Source: Sphingorhabdus sp. 109 (GTDB lineage Bacteria; Pseudomonadota; Alphaproteobacteria; Sphingomonadales; Sphingomonadaceae). From it: 64,000 bases of DNA. This document shows, piece by piece, positions 36,669-45,736 of the stretch. The DNA lies in NCBI RefSeq assembly GCF_902506555.1, contig NZ_LR732707.1:706001-770000 (forward strand). Reading direction: 5' to 3'. The stretch's first letter is position 1. Every line of letters starts with the position of its first letter. The notes under the pieces are model-generated. The model saw nothing but the letters and a program-made list of their open reading frames with translations, was not told where the DNA came from and made no database searches. The position numbers were made by a program, and so were the translations under genes.

Positions 36669-38210
36669 TTGAACATCACATCCGAAAACGCCGCATTTCC
36701 GCTTGACCATCTGACGATAGGCAAGGATCCGGATGGCTGCGCGCTGGTGACGCGTTCAGGGTCTCTTAGCTACAAGATGTTAAATCATCGTATCGGCTTG
36801 CTGGCGGCATGGCTGCACGAACAGGACCTGATCAAGGGGGACAGGGTCGCAACCTGGCTGGCGAAGACCGAACTGGCCTGTCTGATGCCGCTCGCGGCGG
36901 CGAGGGCAGGGCTGGTGCATGTTCCGGTTAATCCGCTGCTCAAGCAGGCGCAGGTTTCGCACATCGTCGCAGATAGCGGAGCCAAGCTGCTGATCAGCAA
37001 CGCAGGACGTCTCAAAGGCCTGGAAGGCCTTGACGAGACACATTGTCGTCTGTTCGAGGACAAAATCGTCGAGAGCGCGCTGGAATCCATCGCTGAACCC
37101 ATGGAGCCAAGTGCCGAATCTACCGATACCGGTGATCTGGCCGCGATCCTTTACACCAGCGGTTCGACAGGGCGGCCGAAGGGAGTGATGCTCAGCCACG
37201 CCAATCTGACGCTGGGCGCGGTCAGTGTCGCCGAATATCTGGATCTGGCCGCCGATGACCGCACGATTTGCGTTTTGCCGCTCAGCTTTGACTATGGCCA
37301 GAATCAGTTGCTCTCGACCTGGTGGGCAGGCGGTTGCGCGGTACCGCTGGACTATCTGACGCCGCGTGACGTCATGAAGGCTTGCGTTCGCGAACAGATT
37401 ACGACGCTCGCCGCCGTCCCGCCGCTATGGGTGCAATTGGTGGAACAGCAATGGCCCGAAGAAGCGGTGGCCTCGATGCGCCGGCTCACCAACAGCGGTG
37501 GCGCGCTGACCCCGACGCTGGTCAAGCAGCTGCGGGGCATATTCGGTTCCGCGACCGATATTTACGCGATGTACGGCCTGACCGAGGCGTTCCGTTCGAC
37601 CTATCTTGATCCCGCCCTTATCGATGACAATCCGACCAGCATGGGGACCGCGATTCCTTTTGCCGAGATCCTGGTGGTTGACGCGGCCGGTGATGTCGCC
37701 GGTCCGGACCAGGCCGGTGAACTGGTCCATTGCGGACCGCTTGTGGCGCAGGGCTATTGGAATGATCCGGACCGGACGGCGCAGCGGTTCAAAAAGGCGC
37801 CCGCGGCTTCGCGATTTGGCGGAACGGCCGTATTTTCAGGTGATACGGTAAAGCGCGGCGACGACGGGCTACTATATTTTGTCGGCCGGGATGACGCGAT
37901 GATCAAAAGCTCCGGCAACCGGATCAGTCCGACGGAAATCGAGGAGATCGCGGTCGAATCGGGAATCGTGGCCGAAGCCGTCGCTCTGGGCGTTGCCGAC
38001 GACCGGCTGGGTCATGCAATCCGGCTTTTCGCCCGGCCGGTTGAACATGCCGGGGATAATTCAGCTGACGCCGAGCAGCTGGCAAAATATCTGAAACAGA
38101 ATTTACCGAATTTTATGCACCCCCGGGATATTATCCTGCTTTCTGAATTTCCCAAGAACCCTAACGGAAAGCTGGACCGCAACGCGCTGGCCAACATGGA
38201 TATCGAATGA
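36669..38210 (+). CDS. Acyl-CoA ligase (AMP-forming), exosortase A system-associated
   Basis: The 513-residue protein is an ANL-superfamily adenylating enzyme: AMP-binding loop YTSGSTGRPKGVM (residues 162-174), YGLTEAFRSTYLDP with the conserved TE, GDTVKRGDDGLLYFVGRDD (motif with the hinge aspartate), and the C-terminal lysine in NPNGKLDRN. It activates a carboxylic acid to an acyl-AMP and then to a thioester, plausibly with the acyl carrier protein encoded divergently. The start is a TTG with a weak ribosome binding site. Its stop overlaps the decarboxylase ATG (ATGA). Confidence 0.93.
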   Translation: MNITSENAAFPLDHLTIGKDPDGCALVTRSGSLSYKMLNHRIGLLAAWLHEQDLIKGDRVATWLAKTELACLMPLAAARAGLVHVPVNPLLKQAQVSHIVADSGAKLLISNAGRLKGLEGLDETHCRLFEDKIVESALESIAEPMEPSAESTDTGDLAAILYTSGSTGRPKGVMLSHANLTLGAVSVAEYLDLAADDRTICVLPLSFDYGQNQLLSTWWAGGCAVPLDYLTPRDVMKACVREQITTLAAVPPLWVQLVEQQWPEEAVASMRRLTNSGGALTPTLVKQLRGIFGSATDIYAMYGLTEAFRSTYLDPALIDDNPTSMGTAIPFAEILVVDAAGDVAGPDQAGELVHCGPLVAQGYWNDPDRTAQRFKKAPAASRFGGTAVFSGDTVKRGDDGLLYFVGRDDAMIKSSGNRISPTEIEEIAVESGIVAEAVALGVADDRLGHAIRLFARPVEHAGDNSADAEQLAKYLKQNLPNFMHPRDIILLSEFPKNPNGKLDRNALANMDIE

Positions 38211-39442
38211 TCAAAACGAAAGCGACAGGTCCGATCCCGACCGGATTTCAGGCCATTGACGGCGAGCTTGCCCTTGGCGGCCAGAAAGCCAGCGCACTGG
38301 TTGCAGAACATGGCTCGCCACTGTTCATCTATGCGAAAAGCAGACTCGACGATCGAATGGCCGAACTGCGCGCAGCAATGCCGGATAGTCTTGATCTGCA
38401 TTATGCGATGAAGGCCAATCCCTATGCGCCGCTGCTTCGCCATATGATCGGTCTGGCCGACGGAATCGATATTGCATCCGGCGGCGAATTGCGGATGGCG
38501 CTGGCTGCCGGAGCGGCTCCCGACCATGTCAGCTTTGCCGGACCAGGCAAGCAGGACGAGGAACTGGAGCAGGCGATCCAGGCTGGAGTAACGATCAATA
38601 TTGAATCGGCCGGCGAATGCGATCGGGCGCTGAAAATCGGCAAGGCTTTTGCAAAACAGCCGCGGTTGGCGATCCGGGTCAATCCGGATTTCGACCTGAA
38701 GGGGTCGGGTATGAAAATGGGCGGTGGTGCCAAGCCGTTCGGGATGGATATCGAGCTGGTGGCACCAACCGTGAGGCAAATCGTGGAAGCCGGTGCCGAC
38801 TGGCGCGGCTTTCATATTTTTGCCGGTTCGCAAGCGCTTAGCGCGGATGCGATAATAGAGACACAGGCGCAAACGGTGGCGCTGGCGGCCCGTCTGGCGA
38901 CCGAAATCGGTCAGTCACCGGCCCATATCAATCTCGGCGGCGGTTTCGGCATTCCCTATTTTCCGGGGGATGATCCGCTGGATATCATCAAGGTGGGTGA
39001 TGCCCTGTCGGACCAGCTCGCGCGGCTGCCGGACATTCTATCATCGACGCAGTTCGCGATTGAACTGGGCCGCTATCTGGTCGGCGAGGCGGGCGTCTAT
39101 CTGACGCGGATTGTCGATCGCAAGCAAAGCCAGGGGCAGACCTTTCTGGTCACCGATGGCGGTCTGCATCACCAGCTTGCTGCCAGCGGCAATTTCGGGA
39201 CCGTGGTAAGGCGCAACTATCCGGCTGCGATTGCCAGCAGGTTTGAAGAGGAGCCGGTGGAGACGGTTTCGATCGTCGGCTGTCTGTGCACGCCGCTCGA
39301 CCGGTTGAGCGACAATGCTGCAATGCCAAGGGCGGGCGTCGGTGACATCGTCGCGATATTCTGCGCAGGCGCCTACGGAGCATCTGCAAGCCCAGCCAAT
39401 TTTCTGGGTCAGGGACCTGCGGCGGAGCTTTTGCTCGACTAG
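38207..39442 (+). CDS. Pyridoxal-dependent decarboxylase, exosortase A system-associated
   Basis: The 411-residue protein is a fold-type III PLP enzyme of the diaminopimelate/ornithine decarboxylase family. The PLP lysine is Lys69 in LHYAMKANPYAP; HINLGGGFGIPYF binds the phosphate, and the distal active-site cysteine lies in VGCLCTPLDRLSD. It would decarboxylate an amino acid, giving an amine, in a pathway with the adjacent ligase. The true substrate is unknown: genuine lysA or odc function is less likely in this context. It ends 174 bases before the export gene. Confidence 0.93.
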   Translation: MIKTKATGPIPTGFQAIDGELALGGQKASALVAEHGSPLFIYAKSRLDDRMAELRAAMPDSLDLHYAMKANPYAPLLRHMIGLADGIDIASGGELRMALAAGAAPDHVSFAGPGKQDEELEQAIQAGVTINIESAGECDRALKIGKAFAKQPRLAIRVNPDFDLKGSGMKMGGGAKPFGMDIELVAPTVRQIVEAGADWRGFHIFAGSQALSADAIIETQAQTVALAARLATEIGQSPAHINLGGGFGIPYFPGDDPLDIIKVGDALSDQLARLPDILSSTQFAIELGRYLVGEAGVYLTRIVDRKQSQGQTFLVTDGGLHHQLAASGNFGTVVRRNYPAAIASRFEEEPVETVSIVGCLCTPLDRLSDNAAMPRAGVGDIVAIFCAGAYGASASPANFLGQGPAAELLLD

Positions 39443-39616
39443 TTTTTCCGGAAATTGGGCTGCTGTCGGAGTGCGGCATTCGTTAATCGGAAATTCAGCT
39501 AATCCTAACGCTATATTCACTATTTTCCAGCATAGCCATCTCGTGACTTTGCGTGATTTGTCCGTTTTCTGCTGAAAACCGGCCATTCGCCAGTTGGTTT
39601 ATACGAGGTGGTAAAA

Positions 39617-40273
39617 ATGCGTTCTGCGATAAAAAACAATCATTTAGCAAAGCTGATGGTCGGGGCCGGCATGGCGTCACTGGCCGTTGCCGGCTGTTCC
39701 GGCAATTCCGGCGGACCGCAACTGCCGCCGGCTTCCTTTGTTTCGATGCAGGAAGGCCCGGGCGAGGAATATGTTATCGGGCCGCTCGACGAACTGACCA
39801 TCTTCGTCTGGCGCAATCCCGAACTGGGTGCGAAGGTTCAGGTTCGTCCCGATGGCCGGATCACCACACCGCTGATCACCGACATGCCCGCTGTCGGCAA
39901 GACGCCCGCCATGCTGGCGCAAGACCTGACGTTGCAATTGTCGCAATATATCAATGAACCGCTGGTTTCCGTCATCGTCAATAATTTCTCCGGCACGTTT
40001 TCCCAGCAGATCCGCGTGGTCGGTGCGACGGAAAAGCCGGCTTCGATCCCCTATCGTGCCAATATGACCCTGCTCGATGCGATGATCGCGGTGGGGGGCA
40101 TGTCGGAATTTGCATCCGGCAACCGGGCCCGGCTGATCCGTTTCGACCGGGGTACCGGCAAGCAGCAGGAATTTGCTCTGCGCATAGACGATCTGATGAA
40201 GAAGGGCGAAACCCGCGCCAATGTCATGCTGCGTCCCGGGGACGTGATCATCATCCCCGAAAGTATGTTCTGA
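39617..40273 (+). CDS. XrtA/PEP-CTERM exopolysaccharide export lipoprotein (Wza-like)
   Basis: From the ATG at 39617 the protein has 218 residues. A lipoprotein signal with lipobox LAVAGC puts the acylated cysteine near residue 28. It carries the poly-export domain (YVIGPLDELTIFVWRNPELG, VRPDGRITTPLI) and a soluble ligand-binding beta-grasp domain (IRVVGATEKPASIPYRANMTLLDAMIAVGG). Such proteins form the outer-membrane channel for polysaccharide. GAGGTGGT lies six to nine bases upstream. It begins the export part of the rightward operon. Confidence 0.93.
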   Translation: MRSAIKNNHLAKLMVGAGMASLAVAGCSGNSGGPQLPPASFVSMQEGPGEEYVIGPLDELTIFVWRNPELGAKVQVRPDGRITTPLITDMPAVGKTPAMLAQDLTLQLSQYINEPLVSVIVNNFSGTFSQQIRVVGATEKPASIPYRANMTLLDAMIAVGGMSEFASGNRARLIRFDRGTGKQQEFALRIDDLMKKGETRANVMLRPGDVIIIPESMF

Positions 40274-40312
40274 TTTGTTTTTGGCTTCCCATCACAGGAA
40301 TTGAATAGACCC

Positions 40313-41845
40313 ATGAACGGCCTTTATGATGAATTTAAAATAGCGCTGTACAGCGTCTGGAACCGGCGCTGGCTGGCACTGGCTGTTGCCTGGGGTCTCT
40401 GTCTGCTGGGATGGCTTGTCGTTGCGCTCATTCCCAACAGCTATGAATCGCAGGCGCGCATTTCCGTCGAAATGCAGTCGATTCTATCCGACAAGGTCGG
40501 GGTGGACGAGCGCGAGCGCAAGAAAAACATGGAACGGGTTCAGGAAACGCTGGCCTCCACTATCAATCTCGAAAAGGTCGTTCGCGGAACCGCATTGAAC
40601 CAGTCGGTGGCGACAGACCGTGAACTGGCCAGCAAGGTCGAGATGCTGCGCGAGAATATCGAGATCAAGTCGGAAAAGGACAATCTCTTCGAGATTACCG
40701 CGAAATCGTCTGCCAGCAATTTTTCCGATGCCGAAAATGCCGTGCTGGCCCGCGACATCGTCCAGAAGATGATCGATATTTTTGTCGAGGAGAATCTGTC
40801 GGGCGATCGTGATGAAACCAGCCAGACGATCAAGTTTCTCGACGCGCAGCTCGCGCAGAGAGAAAAGGAGCTTCAGGAAGTCGAGCAGAAGCGGGTTCAG
40901 TTCGAGACCGAAAACCTGGGCTTGTTGCCCGGTGTCGGCTCGATAAGCCAGAGGATGGAAGCGGCCCGGGCCGAACTCGCGCAGATCGAATCCCAGATCA
41001 GCCAGGCATCCGGATCGCTGGCGGCGCTGAACGGGCAGCTTGCCGGTACGCCGCCGTTGATCGCGACGCCGGGCGTTGGCGGCGGCGGAGCCCGCGGCCA
41101 GCTTGCGCAGCTGGAAGCCAATCTTGCCGGTGCCCGCGCACGCGGTTGGACCGACAGCCATCCCGACATCATTTCGATGAAAAAGGAAATCGCGGCGCTG
41201 CGTGTTCAGGCCGGCAAAGAGTCGGCTGGGGGCGGTGGCTATCGGACACCCAATCCCGCCTATAGTTCTTTGCAGAGCATGCGGGCGGAACGCCAGGCCA
41301 GCCTGGCCGCATTGCAGGCACGCAAAAATGCGCTGCAGTCGGATATGACCCAGCTGGCATCGAAACAGACGCTCGAACCGGGTGTGGCTGCGGAAATGTC
41401 GCGGATCAATCGCGACCACGAGGTCCTGAAGGAGCAATATGACAAGCTGCTCGCCGACCGGGAGCAGATCAAGTTGCGCGGCCAAGTAGAATCCGAAACC
41501 GATTCACTGAAATTCCGCGTCATTGATCCGCCGTCCAGCCCGCGTTCGCCCGCTGCGCCAAACCGGCCGTTGCTTCTGGCGATGGTGCTGATCGCAGGAA
41601 TTGGCGGTGGTGTCGGCACGGCTTTCGCCATGGGCCATGTGCAGACCAGCTATCCAACCGCAGCGCGGCTGGAAAAGGCCAGCGGCTTGCCGGTGATCGG
41701 CTCTGTAAGCCAGATCGTAACCAGTGCGCAGCGTGAAATTCAGAAGAAAAAGCTGCGCCTCTTTTTCGGTACAAGCGGCGCGCTTTTTGGCGTGTTCGGA
41801 ATGCTGATGGTCGTTGAATTTATCCAGCGCGGCATGGTGGCCTGA
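40313..41845 (+). CDS. XrtA system polysaccharide chain length determinant protein (Wzz domain)
   Basis: The 510-residue inner-membrane protein has a TM segment near residues 20-40 (LALAVAWGLCLLGWLVVALI), a Wzz domain, a long periplasmic coiled coil (about 160-400), and a second TM segment near 425-445. It sets chain length and bridges to the export pore. The ATG at 40313 (MNGLYDEFKIAL) matches the family start; the in-frame TTG at 40301 is disfavoured. It pairs with the separately encoded tyrosine kinase downstream. Confidence 0.93.
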   Translation: MNGLYDEFKIALYSVWNRRWLALAVAWGLCLLGWLVVALIPNSYESQARISVEMQSILSDKVGVDERERKKNMERVQETLASTINLEKVVRGTALNQSVATDRELASKVEMLRENIEIKSEKDNLFEITAKSSASNFSDAENAVLARDIVQKMIDIFVEENLSGDRDETSQTIKFLDAQLAQREKELQEVEQKRVQFETENLGLLPGVGSISQRMEAARAELAQIESQISQASGSLAALNGQLAGTPPLIATPGVGGGGARGQLAQLEANLAGARARGWTDSHPDIISMKKEIAALRVQAGKESAGGGGYRTPNPAYSSLQSMRAERQASLAALQARKNALQSDMTQLASKQTLEPGVAAEMSRINRDHEVLKEQYDKLLADREQIKLRGQVESETDSLKFRVIDPPSSPRSPAAPNRPLLLAMVLIAGIGGGVGTAFAMGHVQTSYPTAARLEKASGLPVIGSVSQIVTSAQREIQKKKLRLFFGTSGALFGVFGMLMVVEFIQRGMVA

Positions 41846-41855
41846 GAGAACAGAA

Positions 41856-42773
41856 ATGAACAAATATAGTCCTCCCAAGAAATCCGGTTCGTTGCTCGAA
41901 AGAGCAGGCGAAATCTATGACTACATCCCGGCTGTCCGCACCGGGGAGCAGCGGGAGAACCCGTTGCAACGTTCGGATATCGACTCATCGGCGCGGCGAG
42001 TGACGCCGGTCCGGCACGGACCGGTCGAGGCCTATGATGGCCCGACCGTGATCGTTGATCGGGAGAAGCTGAAAGACGCTGGTTTCATAGTGCCCGACGG
42101 TCCGGTGACCGGGATTTCGGAAGAGTTCCGCATCATCAAGCGCCAATTGCTGCTCGCCGCAAAAGGCAGCCAGAAAATGGCGCCGATACCGCGGGGTGAA
42201 CGGATATTGATCTGCTCGGCCCATCCGGATGAAGGCAAGACATTCTGCGCTTTGAATCTGGCACTTTCGATCGCCGCGGAGAAGGATAATGAAGTCCTGC
42301 TGGTCGACGCGGATTTCGCCAAGCCGAGTATTCTGTCCAGTCTTGGGCTGGAGGGTAGCAAGGGCCTGATGGATGCGCTTGCCGACCCGCAACTGCCGGT
42401 GGAAAATTGTATCATCCATACAGATATTCCCGGACTGGCGATCTTGCCGGCTGGCGATCAGACCAACGCCGATACCGAATATCTGGCCTCGTCACGAACC
42501 GAGCAGGTGCTCAACCGCCTGACCCAGAACAATCCCAACCGCATCGTGATCTTTGATTCACCACCAGCCCTGTCGGCTTCGCCAGCCTCGGTTCTGGCAA
42601 TGCATGTCGGCCAGGTGCTGATGGTGGTCAAAGCCGATGAAACAACCGAGACCGCGCTGCGCGATGCGCTGAGTTTGCTGGGTGGCTGCGATCATATCCA
42701 GTTGCTGCTGAACGGCACGAAATTCTCGCCAACAGGCCGGCGGTTCGGATCCTATTATGGATATGGAGAGTAA
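41856..42773 (+). CDS. XrtA-associated tyrosine autokinase (CpsD/CapB family)
   Basis: The 305-residue protein has a Walker A-like motif CSAHPDEGKTF, Walker A' (EVLLVDADFAKPS) and Walker B (RIVIFDSPPAL), as in BY-kinases that control capsule assembly. The C-terminal SYYGYGE has a tyrosine cluster suitable for autophosphorylation. The start at 41856 is just after the chain-length gene stop; a longer frame from 41814 would overlap it. It is the cytoplasmic partner of the preceding Wzz protein. Confidence 0.93.
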   Translation: MNKYSPPKKSGSLLERAGEIYDYIPAVRTGEQRENPLQRSDIDSSARRVTPVRHGPVEAYDGPTVIVDREKLKDAGFIVPDGPVTGISEEFRIIKRQLLLAAKGSQKMAPIPRGERILICSAHPDEGKTFCALNLALSIAAEKDNEVLLVDADFAKPSILSSLGLEGSKGLMDALADPQLPVENCIIHTDIPGLAILPAGDQTNADTEYLASSRTEQVLNRLTQNNPNRIVIFDSPPALSASPASVLAMHVGQVLMVVKADETTETALRDALSLLGGCDHIQLLLNGTKFSPTGRRFGSYYGYGE

Positions 42774-42776
42774 CCC

Positions 42777-44399
42777 ATGACCGCGTATAAAACCGGAAGT
42801 TTCCTGAGATGTGGAGCCGCCATCCTGCCGTTGACGGGATTGGCTGTTCCCGCCGTCGAAGCGCGCGAACGCGAGGCCGATGTGGCGCCCTATATCGAAA
42901 TTCAGCAGATCCTGGTCGCCGACCTGAAGGACGGCAGCGATGTGCTGACCTATACGTCGGTTGCCGCCGGTGTCGACACGTCGCTGCAGACACGCGGGGC
43001 CGAGGCCCAGGTGAATGTCCGTTACGAACGCCGGTTTTTCTACGAGGACAATTTGGGTGATGAGGATATCATAACCGGTCTTGCCCGTGGCAGCGTGCAG
43101 GTCGTTCCGAATCTGCTGGCACTGGAAGCCGGTGCTTTTGCGGCCCGGAGCCGCGTCGATCTGCGCGGCGAAGCACCGAGCAATACGGTGGGCAATATCG
43201 ACAATGTGACGCAGGTATATTCCGTATATGCCGGTCCGTCCCTCTCGACCCGGGCAGGTGCTCTGGATGTGAATGCCGGCTACCGTATCGGTTATACAAA
43301 GGTAGAGGATGAAACGGCCGGGGTCCTGCCCGCCGGACAGGTCCCGGTCGATATATTCGACGATAGTGTCAGCCATTCCGCCAATGCCAGCGTAGCTATG
43401 CAGCCGGGCGATCTGCCCTTTGGCTGGAGCGTCGGTGCCGGTTGGCAACGCGAGGATGGCAGCCAGCTGGATCAGCGGTTTGAAGGAAAGCAGGTCCGCG
43501 CAGATGTGACGGTGCCGGTTTCGCAAACCCTGGCTGCGGTCGGTGGCATTGGCTATGAAGATATCGAAATTTCGGAACGGGATGCCGTGCGGGATACCGA
43601 CGGTGTTCCGATCATCGGCGATGACGGACGCCTTGTCACCGATACAAGCTCGCCGCGATTGCTGTCCTATGATCAGGACGGGATATATTGGGACGTCGGT
43701 GTGCTGTGGCGGCCAAGCCGGCGCACTTCGCTCGAGGCACGGGTCGGTCAGCGCTATGGCAGCGAAACCTATCACGGCAATTTTGCCTATCAGCCCAACC
43801 AGAATACAGCGCTTAATATCTCGGTCTATGACACGGTTTCGGGATTCGGCAATCTGCTCAACGACAACCTGTCGAGCCTGGGCACCAGCTTTACCAGCAC
43901 CCGCAACCCGCTCAGTGGTGAACTGAACGGCTGTGCCTTCGGCCCGACGAGCAGCCTGTGCTTCAATGATGTGCTGCAATCCGCTGCGTCTTCTTCGTTC
44001 CGCGCGCGAGGTATCAACGGGCAGCTTACCTACAATCACGGCGGATGGAATACCGGCCTCGGAGTCGGCTATGCGCGCCGCCGCTATTTTGCCTCGCAGC
44101 TGGGTTCGGTCTCGGCCATAGACGGTCTGATTGACCAGAATTATTATGCCAACCTGACCATCGGTCGCGACCTCGACCGCTATTCCAGCTTCGATGCCAA
44201 TGTTTACGCCAATCTGCTCGACAGCGGCTTCGCCAATGCGCCCAATGTTCTGGGCGTGGGAGCCAATGCGGCTTATTATCGCCAGATATTGCCCCGCCTG
44301 CAGGGCACAGCGGCAGTCGGTCTCGACAGCTATCAGCAAGACGGGTTCGACAGCGAGCTTACCGCTTCCGCTCTTCTGGGACTCAGATATGATTTTTAA
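42777..44399 (+). CDS. PEP-CTERM/XrtA system-associated outer membrane beta-barrel protein
   Basis: The 540-residue protein has a signal peptide (to about residue 30, cleavage after VEA), then alternating beta-strand segments with aromatic residues throughout and a terminal phenylalanine (GLRYDF), the sign of an outer-membrane barrel. In XrtA loci a TIGR03016-like barrel sits between the kinase and the ATPase genes, as here. Its role, probably channel or polysaccharide-linked, is unproven. The ATG lies 3 bases after the kinase stop. Confidence 0.9.
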   Translation: MTAYKTGSFLRCGAAILPLTGLAVPAVEAREREADVAPYIEIQQILVADLKDGSDVLTYTSVAAGVDTSLQTRGAEAQVNVRYERRFFYEDNLGDEDIITGLARGSVQVVPNLLALEAGAFAARSRVDLRGEAPSNTVGNIDNVTQVYSVYAGPSLSTRAGALDVNAGYRIGYTKVEDETAGVLPAGQVPVDIFDDSVSHSANASVAMQPGDLPFGWSVGAGWQREDGSQLDQRFEGKQVRADVTVPVSQTLAAVGGIGYEDIEISERDAVRDTDGVPIIGDDGRLVTDTSSPRLLSYDQDGIYWDVGVLWRPSRRTSLEARVGQRYGSETYHGNFAYQPNQNTALNISVYDTVSGFGNLLNDNLSSLGTSFTSTRNPLSGELNGCAFGPTSSLCFNDVLQSAASSSFRARGINGQLTYNHGGWNTGLGVGYARRRYFASQLGSVSAIDGLIDQNYYANLTIGRDLDRYSSFDANVYANLLDSGFANAPNVLGVGANAAYYRQILPRLQGTAAVGLDSYQQDGFDSELTASALLGLRYDF

Positions 44400-44434
44400 C
44401 CAATTCATCACCGCCGTTGACCGGAGACACGCGC

Positions 44435-45736
44435 ATGTATGACACATTCTATGGATTGAACGGCCGGCCTTTTCAGCTGACCCCCGATCCGCATTTCTAT
44501 TTTGAAAGCCTGACACACCGCAAGGCATTGTCCTATCTGGGCTACGGCCTTGCGCAGGGCGAGGGCTTTATCGTCATCACTGGCGATGTCGGTGCGGGCA
44601 AGACTACTTTGGTCAGCCATCTGATGGCGACGATCGACAAGGCGCGTCTGACCGCGGCCAATATTGTCACGACCAAGCTGGACAGCGAGGATATCGTACG
44701 GGTTGCTGCCAATCATTTCGATATCAACACCGATCATATGGACAAGGCCCAGTTGCTGAGTGCGTTTGAAGAGTTTCTGCACGCCGAAGCGCGTGCCGGG
44801 CGCCGGTGCTTGCTGATCGTCGATGAATCGCAAAACCTTCCTGCCGGCGCGCTGGAGGAACTCCGGATGCTGTCCAATTTTCAGCTGGGTGGGCAGGCTT
44901 TGCTGCAGATATTCCTGCTCGGCCAGCCAGAATTCCGCGATATGCTGCAGAATTCCAACCAGCTGGAGCAATTGCGCCAGCGGGTGATCGCGCACCATCA
45001 TCTCGAACCGATGGATGCCGAAGAGATCGAACCTTATGTCACGCACCGGCTGTCCAAATGCGGCTGGTCGGGACGGCCGAAGATTACATCGAGCGTATTC
45101 CGCCTGCTGTACTCCGAGACCAATGGTGTACCGCGCAAAATAAACGCATTGATGAGTCGTATCCTGTTGATGGGATCAATCGAGCATGCGGAGATGATCG
45201 ACCAGCCGATGGTCGAGCGGGTGCTTGCCGACCTGAAAGGTGAAAACGTGGAAATTGCCGCGCCACCAACGGCACCAGCCGCGCCGAAAAATCCGTTGTG
45301 GGAAAAACCCCGGAAGGCCCAGGACGCGAGCGCTGATGCGGTGGCCAAAACTCCGGCACCGCAATCTGCTCCCGCTCCCGTACCTGCTGCTGCACCTGCA
45401 CCTGCACCGGCACAGGAGCACGAAGTGGTCAATTTCAGGGCTCCCGAAGCATCGCCGACCGCGCCGCTGAAAACCGCAGAAGTCCAGGCGGCACCGGAAC
45501 CGAAACCGGCAGCACCAGTTGCGGCTCCGGCTGTTTCAGAGGTTGCGGATTCAGAGGTTGCGGACAAGGCGATGATCCAGCGCCTCGATGCACTGGCGAA
45601 ACAGCTGTCGCTGATGGAAGCGCGGATGAATGATCAGGAAGCTAATCTGCACCGCGTCTTGACGTTGCTGGTAGAATGGGTCGAGAACGATGTCCGGAGC
45701 AAGGAAAGCTATGTCAATGCGGGACGTGCGGCCTGA
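44435..45736 (+). CDS. XrtA/PEP-CTERM system-associated ATPase
   Basis: An ExeA/GspA-like AAA ATPase of 433 residues: YDTFYGLNGRPFQLTPDP at the start, Walker A GDVGAGKTT (50-58), Walker B CLLIVDESQNL, sensor LGQPEF. The C-terminal third is an Ala/Pro-rich linker (PAPVPAAAPAPAPAQEH) ending in a helical segment with MIQRLDALAKQLSLMEARM. Start: ATG at 44435, nine bases after CCGGAG. Conserved partner of exosortase A, proposed to power EPS assembly. The next gene begins within its 3' end. Confidence 0.93.
   Translation: MYDTFYGLNGRPFQLTPDPHFYFESLTHRKALSYLGYGLAQGEGFIVITGDVGAGKTTLVSHLMATIDKARLTAANIVTTKLDSEDIVRVAANHFDINTDHMDKAQLLSAFEEFLHAEARAGRRCLLIVDESQNLPAGALEELRMLSNFQLGGQALLQIFLLGQPEFRDMLQNSNQLEQLRQRVIAHHHLEPMDAEEIEPYVTHRLSKCGWSGRPKITSSVFRLLYSETNGVPRKINALMSRILLMGSIEHAEMIDQPMVERVLADLKGENVEIAAPPTAPAAPKNPLWEKPRKAQDASADAVAKTPAPQSAPAPVPAAAPAPAPAQEHEVVNFRAPEASPTAPLKTAEVQAAPEPKPAAPVAAPAVSEVADSEVADKAMIQRLDALAKQLSLMEARMNDQEANLHRVLTLLVEWVENDVRSKESYVNAGRAA

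Noticed and set aside
42558-44528. A 656-codon open frame on the minus strand over the outer membrane protein gene
   Set aside because: The plus-strand gene has signal peptide, barrel pattern, terminal Phe and operon context. The antisense frame has none of these.
45240-45560. Tandem repeat in the ATPase gene
   Set aside because: The region is Ala/Pro-rich low-complexity linker with irregular units, not a true tandem repeat.
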